49,750 nt of DNA from an uncultured bacterium (GTDB lineage: Bacteria; Cyanobacteriota; Vampirovibrionia; Gastranaerophilales; Gastranaerophilaceae). The stretch spans positions 1 through 49,750 of the forward strand of contig CAROLD010000015.1 of NCBI GenBank assembly GCA_949035555.1. The letters run 5' to 3'. The notes below the pieces were generated by a model, which saw nothing but the letters and a program-made list of their open reading frames with translations, was not told the DNA's origin and did no database searches. This document shows positions 15,686-24,919 of the stretch, in pieces. How positions within the stretch are numbered: the first letter of the stretch is position 1; the number at the start of each line of letters is the position of its first letter. A program made the translations under genes and the position numbers.

Positions 15686-18405
15686 GACCGCTGAACCTTG
15701 TAATGAATGCATTCGGACCATATGCAGGAAAAATTGAACTCCCGCTGGATAAACTCGGCGAAAGTGGTTTGTACCTGATAACAGGAGACACCGGAGCAGG
15801 CAAAACTACAATTTTTGATGCTATAACCTACGCTCTATACGGCGAAGCAAGCGGGGAATATCGAAAAGATAAAGCCGCATTGCGCAGTGATTTTGCGGCA
15901 AAAAATGACAAAACTTTTGTTGAACTAACCTTTTTCTGCCGCGGCGAAATCTACAAAATTAAACGCTCGCCAAAAACCGCAGACCACAATTCGGATGTCG
16001 AACTTACCATTCCTAACGGAAAAACTTTTACAAAAGAAAAAGAAGTCTCTGAAGAAATTGAAAATCTTATCGGTCTTAATAAAAAACAATTCTCACAAAT
16101 TGTTATGATTGCACAAGGAGAATTCCAAAAACTCCTAAATGCCAAAACTGACGACCGTGTAGAGATTTTTAGAAACATTTTTTCTACCCAAAATCTTCAA
16201 ATTTTTCAAACAAAATTATATGACAAATTCATGGGAATTAACTCGGATTTTGCAAAATTAAAAGAACGTCAAAGCCAATTTATTGAACAAATTACGGCAT
16301 CGGAAAACATAAGTTTAAAAGAAGAAATCCAAAAAATTTCAGCTTCAAAAAACATTTATGACATCGAAATTCTTTTAAAAGAACTGCATTTACAGATTAA
16401 AAACGACGAAAACAACAAAAAAACTTTTGAAAAAAACAGAAAAGCTGTAAAAAAAGATTTAGATAAACTTAATCAAGACTTAGGAATAGCTGAGAAAAAC
16501 GAAGACAGTGCAAAAGAAATTGTAAATATTGAAACCAAAATTCTTCCGGAATTATATGTCATTTATAAATTGGCACAGGACGAATTAGAAAATCTTGAAA
16601 AACAAAAGCCGCAGAATGAAAAACGCACAATTGAGATTGCAAAATTAAAAGAAGATCTGGAAAAATATACAGAACTGGAAAACCTTTCCAAAACACTGGA
16701 AGAATTAAAAAATCAATTACTCGCAAATGCGGCGGAATTGCAAACTTCAGAAGAGAAATTACAATCTGACAAATTAAAAATCGAAGAACTGAAAAAATTC
16801 CGGGAAGCCTTTAAAAATACCGAAGTTGAGCTGGAAAAAGAACAAAATAACAAACAAAAAATTTCAGAAAAAATTGAAAAATTAAAAGAAATCAACAAAG
16901 CTTCAAGCGAACTTGAAGAAAACAAAACAAAACTTGAAACTGCAAAAACCGAGCTTCAGAAACTAAACGAAGACTGGCAGACAAAAAATTCAGAATATGT
17001 AAAAGCATATACATTGTTTATTGAAGAACAGGCAGGAATTCTTGCAAAAGAATTAAAACCTGATACACCTTGTCCTGTCTGCGGGTCTACCCTACACCCG
17101 AATATTGCAGAAACAAACGGCGAAAATATATCAAAAGAAAATGTTGATAAACTTTTAAAAATTTGCGACACGTCAAAAAAAAACCTGGAAAAAGCTGCGT
17201 CTCAAGCTATAAAACTTCAATCCGAAATTGAAACTCAAGAAAAAGTTCTAAACAAAAATATTTCAAAACTTTTTGTCGAAAAATTTGATATAGAAAAAGA
17301 ATTAAAAAATGAACAAAATAATCTCCAAAAAACCGAAGAAATTATTGCAGCTTTGACCAAAAATTTAGAAATTAAACAACAGAATGAACAAATTGAAAAA
17401 ACTTTAGAAAAAAGTATTTCAGAAACCGATAAAAATCTGAAAACGTTAGAAAAAAACAAGTCTGATTTTGAAAAAAATATTGCGGAAAAATCCGCAAAAA
17501 TTGAAACTTTAGCTTCCAAATTAGAATATAAAGACGGCACAAAAGCGAAAGAAATCCTGTCAGAAAAAGAACTCCTAAAAAAAGCTTTCACAAAAGATTA
17601 CAACGATGCAAAAAATAATTTTGAACTCTTAACTAAAGAATTAACAGTTAAAAAAGCAAATCTTGAAACTCTAAAAAATCAATTAAAAAAATCTCCTCAG
17701 ATTAATTTAGAAGCTCTGCGCGAAAAAATTTCTGAAACCAAAGTAAAAGAATTAGAGCTCCAAACTCAAATTGAAAACCTTATCACAAGGTTATCAAAAA
17801 ACACAGAACTGGAAAAAGAAATTCTGAAAACAGCCGAACAAATTCAAACCACAGATGAACATTTAAAAACCTTAAAACTTCTATCTGATACAGCAAACGG
17901 CAAATTGAACGGCTCATTAAAAATGACATTTGAACAATATATTCAAGCTGCATATTTTGATATGATAATCTCCGAAGCAAACAAACGATTTACCCATATG
18001 ACGAATTTTCAATACAGACTTGAACGTAAAGAAGAGAAAAAAGGAAATGCAAAAGTCGGCTTAGATTTAAACGTATTCGACTACCACACCGGAAAATTCC
18101 GCAGTGTCAGCACGCTTTCCGGCGGGGAATCATTTAAAGCCGCACTATCTCTTGCTCTAGGCTTATCTGACGTTGTTCAAAACCACTCGGGCGGGATAAA
18201 AATTGATGCTATGTTTGTTGATGAAGGCTTTGGCTCGCTTGATGAAGACTCTCTTGAACAGGCGCTTAACACACTTTATGGACTAACTGAAGGTAACAGA
18301 ATTGTCGGAATAATTTCTCACGTTGGCGAACTCAGAAACCGCATTGATAAAAAAATTATAATTAAACGAGGATTGAAAGGAAGTTCCGCTGACATTCAGC
18401 AATAA
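15682..18405 (+). CDS. sbcC: Exonuclease SbcC (Rad50-type ATPase subunit)
   Basis: A 907-residue SMC-like ATPase. Walker A is at about 35-42 (GDTGAGKTT), then a Q-loop region (QIVMIAQGEFQKLL). Long Lys/Glu-rich coiled coils run from about 180 to 720 and are interrupted by a zinc-hook CPVC motif at 464-467. The C-terminus has the ABC signature (STLSGGESF) and Walker B/D-loop (MFVDEGFGSLDEDSL). The protein is shorter than the 1,048-residue E. coli SbcC, mainly in the coiled coil. It pairs with SbcD, whose gene it overlaps by four bases. The very high Lys/Glu content creates many antisense open frames that are not genes. Confidence 0.96.
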   Translation: MRPLNLVMNAFGPYAGKIELPLDKLGESGLYLITGDTGAGKTTIFDAITYALYGEASGEYRKDKAALRSDFAAKNDKTFVELTFFCRGEIYKIKRSPKTADHNSDVELTIPNGKTFTKEKEVSEEIENLIGLNKKQFSQIVMIAQGEFQKLLNAKTDDRVEIFRNIFSTQNLQIFQTKLYDKFMGINSDFAKLKERQSQFIEQITASENISLKEEIQKISASKNIYDIEILLKELHLQIKNDENNKKTFEKNRKAVKKDLDKLNQDLGIAEKNEDSAKEIVNIETKILPELYVIYKLAQDELENLEKQKPQNEKRTIEIAKLKEDLEKYTELENLSKTLEELKNQLLANAAELQTSEEKLQSDKLKIEELKKFREAFKNTEVELEKEQNNKQKISEKIEKLKEINKASSELEENKTKLETAKTELQKLNEDWQTKNSEYVKAYTLFIEEQAGILAKELKPDTPCPVCGSTLHPNIAETNGENISKENVDKLLKICDTSKKNLEKAASQAIKLQSEIETQEKVLNKNISKLFVEKFDIEKELKNEQNNLQKTEEIIAALTKNLEIKQQNEQIEKTLEKSISETDKNLKTLEKNKSDFEKNIAEKSAKIETLASKLEYKDGTKAKEILSEKELLKKAFTKDYNDAKNNFELLTKELTVKKANLETLKNQLKKSPQINLEALREKISETKVKELELQTQIENLITRLSKNTELEKEILKTAEQIQTTDEHLKTLKLLSDTANGKLNGSLKMTFEQYIQAAYFDMIISEANKRFTHMTNFQYRLERKEEKKGNAKVGLDLNVFDYHTGKFRSVSTLSGGESFKAALSLALGLSDVVQNHSGGIKIDAMFVDEGFGSLDEDSLEQALNTLYGLTEGNRIVGIISHVGELRNRIDKKIIIKRGLKGSSADIQQ

Positions 18406-18407
18406 AA

Positions 18408-20072
18408 TTACTTCTTATCTAATTCTTTTATTACCTTATTCATAGAATAAGCCCAGTTGTCAATTTTGTCATTAACAAACGGTTTAACAGAAGTTAACCA
18501 AACAACATCATCACCCGTCAGATCAAACCAACGAAATTCGTAATGCCAGTTAAATAAACCATAAGTCTTTTTACCCAGCGCTCCTGCAAGATTTAAAATA
18601 CAATTATCACTTGCTATTACAATATCTAAATTCATCATTGCCGCCGCAGTATCTTCAAAATGTCTGAAAGATTTAGCAATATTATTAACCTGGTGTTTTT
18701 TAAAGCATTCAAATTTACTATCCGGAACATCTTTTGTCAAAGAATAAATTTCAACATTTTTTAATTTATCCAGCGGTAAAAATTCTTCTATTCCAATATC
18801 TCTGAAATGATTACCATTAGGACTTCCCGCAAAAGAAATACCTATTTTTAATTTATCATTATTGAAGTATTTTTCTTTAAATTCCTGAACAAGTTCCGGT
18901 CGAACCTTGATAAACCCTTCTCCAACAGAAATATTTTCACGTGTAAGCTTTAGAGCTACAGGAATTTGCATTGCCGGGATATAATAATCATATTTAAGTT
19001 TGTTCAAATCAACCAAACTTTTGGCTAAAACCTCAACGCCTAAATCGTTATGCATCAACAATGGATGAATGGCATCCTGAACAACAAAAATTACGTGTTT
19101 AGCCATTTTCACAAGTCTTGGCATATAGCCCCACATCAAAAATGTATCGCCAAAGCCTTGTTCAAAATAAACTAATAATGTTGAATTAGAAAGGTCTTTT
19201 TCTCCGTTCCACTGACTTTTTTTCAAAGCAGGAAAAGGAGTTGGACCTGTTTCTTTTTGAAATCTTGAGCCAAAATATTTATGCCATCCGGCAAAATCAG
19301 AATTTCTCAAACAGAATGCGGCATAATCATATTTATCATCATTAGTAATTTTGCCCATTTCAAAAACTTTATCCCAATAGAATTTTCCACCTTCAATATC
19401 ATTAACTTTGCACGCAAGAATTGTTGCATTTTTTGCATAGACTTTTGTATATGGATCCATTTCATAAGACTTTTTAAAATATTCATAAGATTTTATTGCA
19501 TCTTCAATCCGATGAGGTTTCACATCTGTATAAAGCTTATTATAATAACATCCAAGAAGGTTATAATCCTGCACTGACGTATCTTCACCGAGATTATCCA
19601 CATATTTTTGCAAATACGCGGCAGATTTTTTATAATCCTTTTTCTTGTCATGAATTTCTGCTAAAAATTTATATACCGAAACATCCTCAGGAACAGTTGT
19701 TTCTAAATATTCAAGAAGGCTTGCCGCCAAATCAAATTGATATAATTTTTCAAGGCAGGTAGAATAATTTTTTATAACTTCAATATTATCTTGACAGTAT
19801 TTAAACAAGGCAGTATAACAAATCAACGCATTAGGATAATCCTCATTTTCAAAATATTTATCCGCAAGTTCAGTCATCTTTAACAAAAAGTTCACCTCAC
19901 TGGCGCCGATTTCTGCTTCGGCCTGCTGTTGGAATTTTTTGTCTGTTTTTATAGACATTAAATTATTAATATAACTTTCAAAATAATTGATTGCTTCAAC
20001 TATTTTTTCCTGCTCCAGAAGAGAAACCCAAATTGAACGATTCAATTTTAATAGCGTAAAGTTGTTAATCAT
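18408..20072 (-). CDS. TPR protein with GT9/heptosyltransferase-like domain
   Basis: A 554-residue protein. The first half (about 1-270) is helical with TPR-like repeats (NALICYTALFKYCQDN, VYKFLAEIHDKKKDYKKSAAYL, DAIKSYEYFKKSYEMDP). The second half resembles the GT-B domain often fused to TPRs: FEQGFGDTFLMWGYMP near 310, GISFAGSPNGNHFRD near 400, DTAAAMMNLDIVIASDN near 475 and LAGALGKKTYGLF near 500. Such proteins are linked to protein or surface-glycan glycosylation. There is no signal peptide, so it is probably cytosolic. It converges on sbcC with two bases between stop codons and no visible terminator. The donor and acceptor are unknown. Confidence 0.78.
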   Translation of the reverse strand: MINNFTLLKLNRSIWVSLLEQEKIVEAINYFESYINNLMSIKTDKKFQQQAEAEIGASEVNFLLKMTELADKYFENEDYPNALICYTALFKYCQDNIEVIKNYSTCLEKLYQFDLAASLLEYLETTVPEDVSVYKFLAEIHDKKKDYKKSAAYLQKYVDNLGEDTSVQDYNLLGCYYNKLYTDVKPHRIEDAIKSYEYFKKSYEMDPYTKVYAKNATILACKVNDIEGGKFYWDKVFEMGKITNDDKYDYAAFCLRNSDFAGWHKYFGSRFQKETGPTPFPALKKSQWNGEKDLSNSTLLVYFEQGFGDTFLMWGYMPRLVKMAKHVIFVVQDAIHPLLMHNDLGVEVLAKSLVDLNKLKYDYYIPAMQIPVALKLTRENISVGEGFIKVRPELVQEFKEKYFNNDKLKIGISFAGSPNGNHFRDIGIEEFLPLDKLKNVEIYSLTKDVPDSKFECFKKHQVNNIAKSFRHFEDTAAAMMNLDIVIASDNCILNLAGALGKKTYGLFNWHYEFRWFDLTGDDVVWLTSVKPFVNDKIDNWAYSMNKVIKELDKK

Positions 20073-20161
20073 AATCTACCTCACAATAATTATATATTTA
20101 TGAAGAAGATTTTCATTCATTCAATCAATTGATTTTTCAAACATTAGAAGAAATTGCAAAA

Positions 20162-20190
20162 TTGACACACTACTAATCATTATATAAAAT
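20162..20190 (+). promoter_or_regulatory. Candidate sigma-70 promoter for carbonic anhydrase gene
   Basis: Perfect -35 TTGACA (20162-20167), a 17-base spacer and TAAAAT (20185-20190), 21 bases before the start codon. Confidence 0.65.
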
Positions 20191-20210
20191 ATAAACAAGG
20201 AGAAGAGAAA

Positions 20211-20828
20211 ATGAATTTACCTGAAAATGCGAAAAAAGAATTGGAAAAACTGCTTGAAGGCAACAAAAATTTTATAAAAGGCACCCCGACAGCAAAAAAC
20301 ATGTGCCTTTCAACATTACAAAAACTTGCACTCTATCAAGAACCATATGCATGTGTTCTCAGCTGTTCTGATTCTCGCGTAGTTCCTGAAATCATTTTTG
20401 ACTGCGGAATAGGTGAGCTTTTCGTTGTTCGAATTGCAGGGATTGCTGTAGGACCTAATGTTCTGGAAAGTATTGAATATGCCGTAAAAAAACTCCATGT
20501 GCCACTGTTAATCTTATTAGGACATGATGACTGCGGTGTTATGGCTTACGCAAACGAACATTATCCTAAAATGACCGAAAACTTTCAATCTATATTGAAA
20601 TGTGTTTACCCTGTTATTGACCATGCCGGACAGTTCGACTGCAATAACAAATTCGCCCGTAAACACACAGTCTGGGTTGAAAACTATTTGCTTGATAACT
20701 CACAAATTATCAAAGAAAAAGTCGATGAAGGTAAGTTATACATTGCAAAATGCCACTTTGACCATAATACAGGCGAAGTTTATATGATTGATAATGATTT
20801 GAATAAAATTACTTCAAATAAGCCATAA
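20211..20828 (+). CDS. Beta-class carbonic anhydrase
   Basis: A 205-residue enzyme. Zinc ligands of the beta class are visible: Cys52 with Asp54 and Arg56 in SCSDSRVVPE, and His105 with Cys108 in LLGHDDCGV. The GELFVVRIAGIAV segment is also diagnostic. It interconverts CO2 and bicarbonate, supplying carboxylases or pH control in the cytosol. AAGGAG precedes the ATG, and a good promoter lies upstream. Its last 20 bases overlap the converging thioredoxin-like gene. No carboxysome or bicarbonate transporter genes are adjacent, which fits a housekeeping role in a non-photosynthetic organism. Confidence 0.95.
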   Translation: MNLPENAKKELEKLLEGNKNFIKGTPTAKNMCLSTLQKLALYQEPYACVLSCSDSRVVPEIIFDCGIGELFVVRIAGIAVGPNVLESIEYAVKKLHVPLLILLGHDDCGVMAYANEHYPKMTENFQSILKCVYPVIDHAGQFDCNNKFARKHTVWVENYLLDNSQIIKEKVDEGKLYIAKCHFDHNTGEVYMIDNDLNKITSNKP

Positions 20829-21114
20829 GTTTATTTAGCAATTGAGGTTTTTCGTGAAAACCCACAAATTCGGCAACTTTTTTCCCGTCTTTTAATAAGA
20901 CAAAAGTTGGAAAACCTTTAATTCCGTATTTCATAGCTAGTTCAGGACATTCTTCCGCATCAACAAGCCCAATCCACATATCTGAATCTTTTAAGTCTTC
21001 AAGTTCAATTCTCTGATTTCTACAATATGTGCACCAAGTTGTATAAAATTCAATAAGCTTTAATCCTGTTGATGTTTCGTTTTCAAAATTATCTTTATTT
21101 AATTCGATTAGCAT
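20809..21114 (-). CDS. Thioredoxin-like protein with CTYC active site
   Basis: A 101-residue thioredoxin-fold protein. The active site is W-C28-T-Y-C31 rather than the classical WCGPC, and the cis-proline (GFPTF, Pro69) is present. There is no signal peptide, so it is probably cytosolic. The altered dipeptide between the cysteines should shift the redox potential; it is closer to glutaredoxin/NrdH or divergent thioredoxins than to housekeeping TrxA. AAGGGG lies upstream of the start. It overlaps the carbonic anhydrase gene by 20 bases tail to tail. Confidence 0.88.
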   Translation of the reverse strand: MLIELNKDNFENETSTGLKLIEFYTTWCTYCRNQRIELEDLKDSDMWIGLVDAEECPELAMKYGIKGFPTFVLLKDGKKVAEFVGFHEKPQLLNKLMAYLK

Positions 21115-21171
21115 AATTACCCCTTTATTTATAACAATGATATCTTAACACACTAACAAAATTTAATCATA

Positions 21172-21210
21172 AGCCGTGCGGGGGATATTAAATAAATCCC
21201 CCGCACGGCT
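21172..21210. repeat. Perfect GC-rich 15-bp hairpin between divergent genes
   Basis: AGCCGTGCGGGGGAT (21172-21186) and ATCCCCCGCACGGCT (21196-21210) are exact reverse complements around a nine-base AT loop. Neither strand shows a T run after the stem, and neither flanking gene ends here; both start and point away. It is therefore not an ordinary terminator for an adjacent gene. It could be an attenuator leader, a protein-binding site or a REP-like element. Confidence 0.8.
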
Positions 21211-21270
21211 AATAAAAAATTACCATATTGGCTAAGTTATCTGTCGCAGTTATTGTCCTTTAATATAACT

Positions 21271-22326
21271 ATGCAAAAAATAGCCTTCGCAGCAAGTTAT
21301 TATACAGATTGTGATTTTACATCAGGAGGTGTAAAACTAAATTTTATGCTACTTAAGCAGCTTAAACAAACTGAAGACTGCCTTATTCATTTGTACTGTG
21401 ATAATATCAAAAATAACACTTCGGGAATTTTAGATGAAACATATCCGTTAGAAAACCTTGAAAATAATAAAGAAGAATATGATATTATTATGTCCGAAAA
21501 AGGTCTTGTACCATCGAATATTACATATATTCATGACCACAGTTATCCATACCGAACAGAAATGATGTCAAATGAAGTTTTACATTTTTTCTACAAAATT
21601 TTTAACTATAAAAAACACAAAAAAAGACTTGATGAATACAAAAAAATAAAAGAAAACTTATCCAAAACAGAGAAAATTATTGTATCATCAACTGTTTTAA
21701 AAAATGACATGATAATCAATTATGGAATAAGTCCTGATAAAATTATAATTCTGCCACCGCCAGTCGAAAAATATAATATTTACACTTACAAAAACAGGAT
21801 TTTTACATTTGGAATTTCTGCAATAGGTTTTAACAGAAAAGGCGGCTATGAAGTTTTTAAAGCAATTAAAGAATTAAAAAAATCACACAAAAATTTCAAA
21901 GTTCAATTCATATATCCCTCAAAAAATTTGTTTGTAAAACTGGCAAAATTTCTAAACGGGGCAGGGAAATACTGCGAATTTATACCGGTACAGAAGGATA
22001 TGGGAAAGTTTTATAATTCAATAGACTGCCTGCTTATGCCATCTTTGATTGAACCTTTTGGAATGGTTGCAACAGAAGCAATGAGTACAGGATGTCCTGT
22101 TATAACTGCCATTCATTGTGGTGCCTGCGATTTAATACAAAACGGGAAAAATGGATATACTTACAACGGAAAACCTAAAGAACTTGCCAAAGTAATGTCC
22201 TCTATAATAAATACCAAACTCAACAATTATTACAAAATGTGCAGAAATTCAATATCATCTGTAGAAAATCTATCAGAACAAAATTTTGTTTCCAAATATT
22301 TCGAAATAATTGAAACATTGCGCTAA
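21271..22326 (+). CDS. GT4-family (GT-B) glycosyltransferase
   Basis: A 351-residue glycosyltransferase. The N-terminal half has the early Gly-containing motif (DFTSGGVKLNF), and the C-terminal half has the GT4 donor-site signature EPFGMVATEAMSTGCPVI with the E-x7-E spacing, followed by NGKNGY. It would transfer a sugar from a nucleotide-sugar donor, probably to a surface glycan or lipid carrier. The start is the ATG at 21271; an in-frame TTG at 21253 is possible, and neither has a Shine-Dalgarno sequence, which is unusual for this window. A strong hairpin lies 60 bases upstream. There are no other glycan genes next to it except the TPR-glycosyltransferase at 18408. Confidence 0.87.
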   Translation: MQKIAFAASYYTDCDFTSGGVKLNFMLLKQLKQTEDCLIHLYCDNIKNNTSGILDETYPLENLENNKEEYDIIMSEKGLVPSNITYIHDHSYPYRTEMMSNEVLHFFYKIFNYKKHKKRLDEYKKIKENLSKTEKIIVSSTVLKNDMIINYGISPDKIIILPPPVEKYNIYTYKNRIFTFGISAIGFNRKGGYEVFKAIKELKKSHKNFKVQFIYPSKNLFVKLAKFLNGAGKYCEFIPVQKDMGKFYNSIDCLLMPSLIEPFGMVATEAMSTGCPVITAIHCGACDLIQNGKNGYTYNGKPKELAKVMSSIINTKLNNYYKMCRNSISSVENLSEQNFVSKYFEIIETLR

Positions 22327-22388
22327 AAATTTTTTTTCATGACATAATCATGAATATTAAAGGATTCACAAGTGTAAGGAGTTAGGAT

Positions 22389-22547
22389 ATGATTACTAAA
22401 GAAGTAAATGACTGGATTAAAAAGGTAGAAACAAAAAACTATTCATCCTGGGATATTATGGAAGAATTTGCAAGAATTTCCAAATACCTGACAAAAGATG
22501 AAATGGTTCAAGTTAAAAATAAGCTTCACAATTCTGCAAAACATTAA
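22389..22547 (+). CDS. Small uncharacterised protein (52 aa)
   Basis: A short open frame with a good ribosome-binding site: AAGGAG about ten bases before ATG 22389. The product is charged and helical, with EVNDWIKKVETKNYSSWDI then ARISKYLTKDEMVQVKNKL. There is no signal peptide or membrane segment. It lies 63 bases from the GT4 gene and 63 bases ahead of the DUF2971 gene, all in the same direction. The spacing and ribosome-binding site support a real gene. Function is not known; an antitoxin-like or regulatory partner of the next gene is possible but unsupported. Confidence 0.55.
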   Translation: MITKEVNDWIKKVETKNYSSWDIMEEFARISKYLTKDEMVQVKNKLHNSAKH

Positions 22548-22610
22548 AATTATAGAAAAAACTTAAACAATATGTTATAATAAAGATATAATCCCTTAAG
22601 AGGTTTCCTA

Positions 22611-23522
22611 ATGTCTTATTATGATGATTTGTTGCACAAAATCCCAAAAATTAAAAGAGTACTGGATAAAGATGATAATTGTATAATTTATCATTACACA
22701 AAACCTGAGAAGCTTTTAAATATCTTATCCTGCGGTGCTATAAGATTTTCTAACGCACTTTACCTTAATGACAAAGAAGAAATCGCGTATTCTTACCGAT
22801 TGATTGTTCATTTGATTGATGAAATAGACGGGCTTAATCCTGATTTATTTGATAAAATCAAAAATCATTTTCGAAACAAATATAAACACATTGTTGACGG
22901 AGATAACGATTTTACAAATAAACTTGAATATTTTACAACTTCCTTTTCAACAGAAAGTGATAATCTAACACTCTGGAACAATTATGCAAAAGGTAAAAAC
23001 TACACCGGCTATAATATAGGGTTTGATAAGAAAAAACTTATAAATGAAATGTCTGCAAACAACTATCTTCCTGTTTATGGAAAAGTTATTTATGATAAAC
23101 AAAAACAGGTCAAAATTATTCACGCAATATTCAAAAAATGGAACCAGCTTTTTGAACGCGCACTAAAATGCAAAAAACCAAATGAAGTAAAACTTTTTGA
23201 TATACTGTTTGAACTAATAGATGTTCTGAGTATAGTGAGTATTTTCTTTAAAAATCCACAATTTGAAAACGAACACGAATACAGAATTGTAATTGTTAAT
23301 GTTTTTGGTTCAAAAAACTCAAAACAAACAGGGATTGTCGAAAAAAACGGCTTGTTTGTTCCGTATCTTGAATACAAATTTTCTAAAGAAGCCGTAACTT
23401 CGGTAAATATCGGACCAACTTTTGATGAAAATATTTTCTACACTAGCACCAACCGTATGCTTTTGAATTTCGGATACGAAGACAAAGAAGTATTTCGTTC
23501 AAAAATTCCTCTCAGATACTAA
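22611..23522 (+). CDS. DUF2971-family protein
   Basis: A 303-residue protein with the features of DUF2971: N-terminal IIYHYTKPEKLLNILSCGAIRFSNALYLNDKEE, TSFSTESDNLTLWNNYAKG, a GYNIGFD segment, EHEYRIVIVN and a C-terminal SVNIGP. The family has no firm biochemical function and is frequently found in genomic neighbourhoods tied to phage defence. The protein is soluble, without signal peptide or membrane segment. It is preceded by a 52-residue gene and ended by a strong bidirectional terminator. Whether it acts in defence here is inference; no other defence gene is seen nearby. Confidence 0.8.
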   Translation: MSYYDDLLHKIPKIKRVLDKDDNCIIYHYTKPEKLLNILSCGAIRFSNALYLNDKEEIAYSYRLIVHLIDEIDGLNPDLFDKIKNHFRNKYKHIVDGDNDFTNKLEYFTTSFSTESDNLTLWNNYAKGKNYTGYNIGFDKKKLINEMSANNYLPVYGKVIYDKQKQVKIIHAIFKKWNQLFERALKCKKPNEVKLFDILFELIDVLSIVSIFFKNPQFENEHEYRIVIVNVFGSKNSKQTGIVEKNGLFVPYLEYKFSKEAVTSVNIGPTFDENIFYTSTNRMLLNFGYEDKEVFRSKIPLRY

Positions 23523-23564
23523 AACAAAAAGCGCCGCAACTTAATATTTGCGGCGCTTTTTGTT
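23523..23564. terminator. Bidirectional terminator between DUF2971 gene and dapL
   Basis: A perfect 17-bp stem (23523-23539 with 23548-23564) with an eight-base loop. The AGCGCCGCAA arm is flanked by A and T runs on both sides, so it can end the plus-strand DUF2971 transcript and the minus-strand dapL transcript. Confidence 0.93.
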
Positions 23565-23573
23565 TATAAATAA

Positions 23574-24749
23574 TTACTTCAATAAATTATCTAATCTTTC
23601 AACGGCCTCGATTGTATTTTCACGGCTGCCGAAAGATGTTAAACGAAAGTAACCTTCCCCGTTTCTGCCAAATCCTGACCCCGGAGTTCCTACAACCTGA
23701 ATATTTTCTAATAAATAATCAAAGAATTCCCAGGAAGTCATATTGTTAGGACATTTCAACCAGATATACGGAGAATGAGTTCCGCCAATATGCCAGATAT
23801 TGTGTTTTTTCAACACTTCAGAAATTAATTTTGCATTTTCTTTGTAGTAATTTAAATTTTCCTGAATTTCTTTTTGCCCTTCTTCTGTAAACACAGCTTC
23901 TGCACCGCGTTGGATAATATATGGAACACCGTTGAATTTAGTTGTTTGACGTCTAAGCCACATTTTGTTCAACAAACCATTTTCGATTGCTTTCGGAACT
24001 ATTGTGTAACCGCATCTCGTTCCTGTAAATCCTGCCATTTTTGATAATGAACAGAACTCAATTGCACAGGTTTTTGCACCTTCAATTTCAAAAATACTGC
24101 GCGGTAAATTTGCATCTGTAATAAAACATTCATATGCTGCATCAAAAAGAATTACTGCATGGTTCTCATTTGCCCAGTCAACCCATTGTTTCAGCTGTTC
24201 TTTATTATAAGCCGCACCTGTCGGATTGTTTGGCGAACAAATATAAACTATGTCAGCGTTGATAGATTTATCAGGAAGCGGAAGGAAATTATTTTCAGCA
24301 TTGGCATCAATAAATTTGATTTTTCTTCCTGCCATTGTGTTAGTATCAACATAAACAGGATAAACAGGATCCGGTACAAGAACAGTATTATCAACTGCAA
24401 ATAAGTCCAAAATATTACCTAAATCTGATTTCGCACCATCAGAAATAAATATTTCATCATTATCAAGATTTACACCGTGGTCTGCATAGTAGCTTTGAAC
24501 TTTTGATTTTAAAAATTCATAACCCTGTTCAGGACCGTAACCTCTAAAAGTTTCTTTAACACCCATCTCATCAGATGCATTTTTCAAAGCTTCAACAACA
24601 GCCTTGCAAAGAGGTAATGTTACATCGCCAATACCTAATCTGATAATCTTTTTATCCGGATTTACCTGTGCAAATTCGTTTACTTTTTTTGCGATTGTTG
24701 AAAACAAATAACTATCCGCAATGTTTTGATAATTTGTGTTTATATTCAT
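23574..24749 (-). CDS. dapL: LL-diaminopimelate aminotransferase
   Basis: A 391-residue class I/II aminotransferase of the DapL group. Visible features are IRLGIGDVTLPLC, FRGYGPEQGYEFL, FISDGAKSDLGN, CSPNNPTGAA and the PLP lysine Lys237 in SLSKMAGFTGTRCGY. The ISDGAK and YGPEQG segments are characteristic of DapL rather than general aspartate aminotransferases. It converts tetrahydrodipicolinate directly to LL-diaminopimelate for lysine and peptidoglycan, bypassing the acyl pathways, as in Cyanobacteria, Chlamydiae and plants. It is a single-gene unit ended by a shared terminator. Divergent from the kinase-like gene at 24920. Confidence 0.93.
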   Translation of the reverse strand: MNINTNYQNIADSYLFSTIAKKVNEFAQVNPDKKIIRLGIGDVTLPLCKAVVEALKNASDEMGVKETFRGYGPEQGYEFLKSKVQSYYADHGVNLDNDEIFISDGAKSDLGNILDLFAVDNTVLVPDPVYPVYVDTNTMAGRKIKFIDANAENNFLPLPDKSINADIVYICSPNNPTGAAYNKEQLKQWVDWANENHAVILFDAAYECFITDANLPRSIFEIEGAKTCAIEFCSLSKMAGFTGTRCGYTIVPKAIENGLLNKMWLRRQTTKFNGVPYIIQRGAEAVFTEEGQKEIQENLNYYKENAKLISEVLKKHNIWHIGGTHSPYIWLKCPNNMTSWEFFDYLLENIQVVGTPGSGFGRNGEGYFRLTSFGSRENTIEAVERLDNLLK

Positions 24750-24919
24750 CTTTCAATACTCCCTTATATAAATATTCTCTCATTGAAATTATAACATAAA
24801 TTGTTAAATTATATTTACCAAAGTTAATATTTTGACAAAAAATATTTTTTTTTTGATTTTATTCTGCTATAGTTTATGAAAAAGACTATGAAAGTAGTAA
24901 TAATAAAAAAAGGAAAAAG

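Noticed and set aside
15486..17980. Several antisense open frames within sbcD and sbcC
   Set aside because: They are Ser/Phe-rich, as expected from reading Lys/Glu-rich codons backwards, and lack starts with ribosome-binding sites.
21253..21270. TTG start for the GT4 gene
   Set aside because: Neither start has a ribosome-binding site, but the residues after ATG 21271 match the usual beginning of a GT-B domain.
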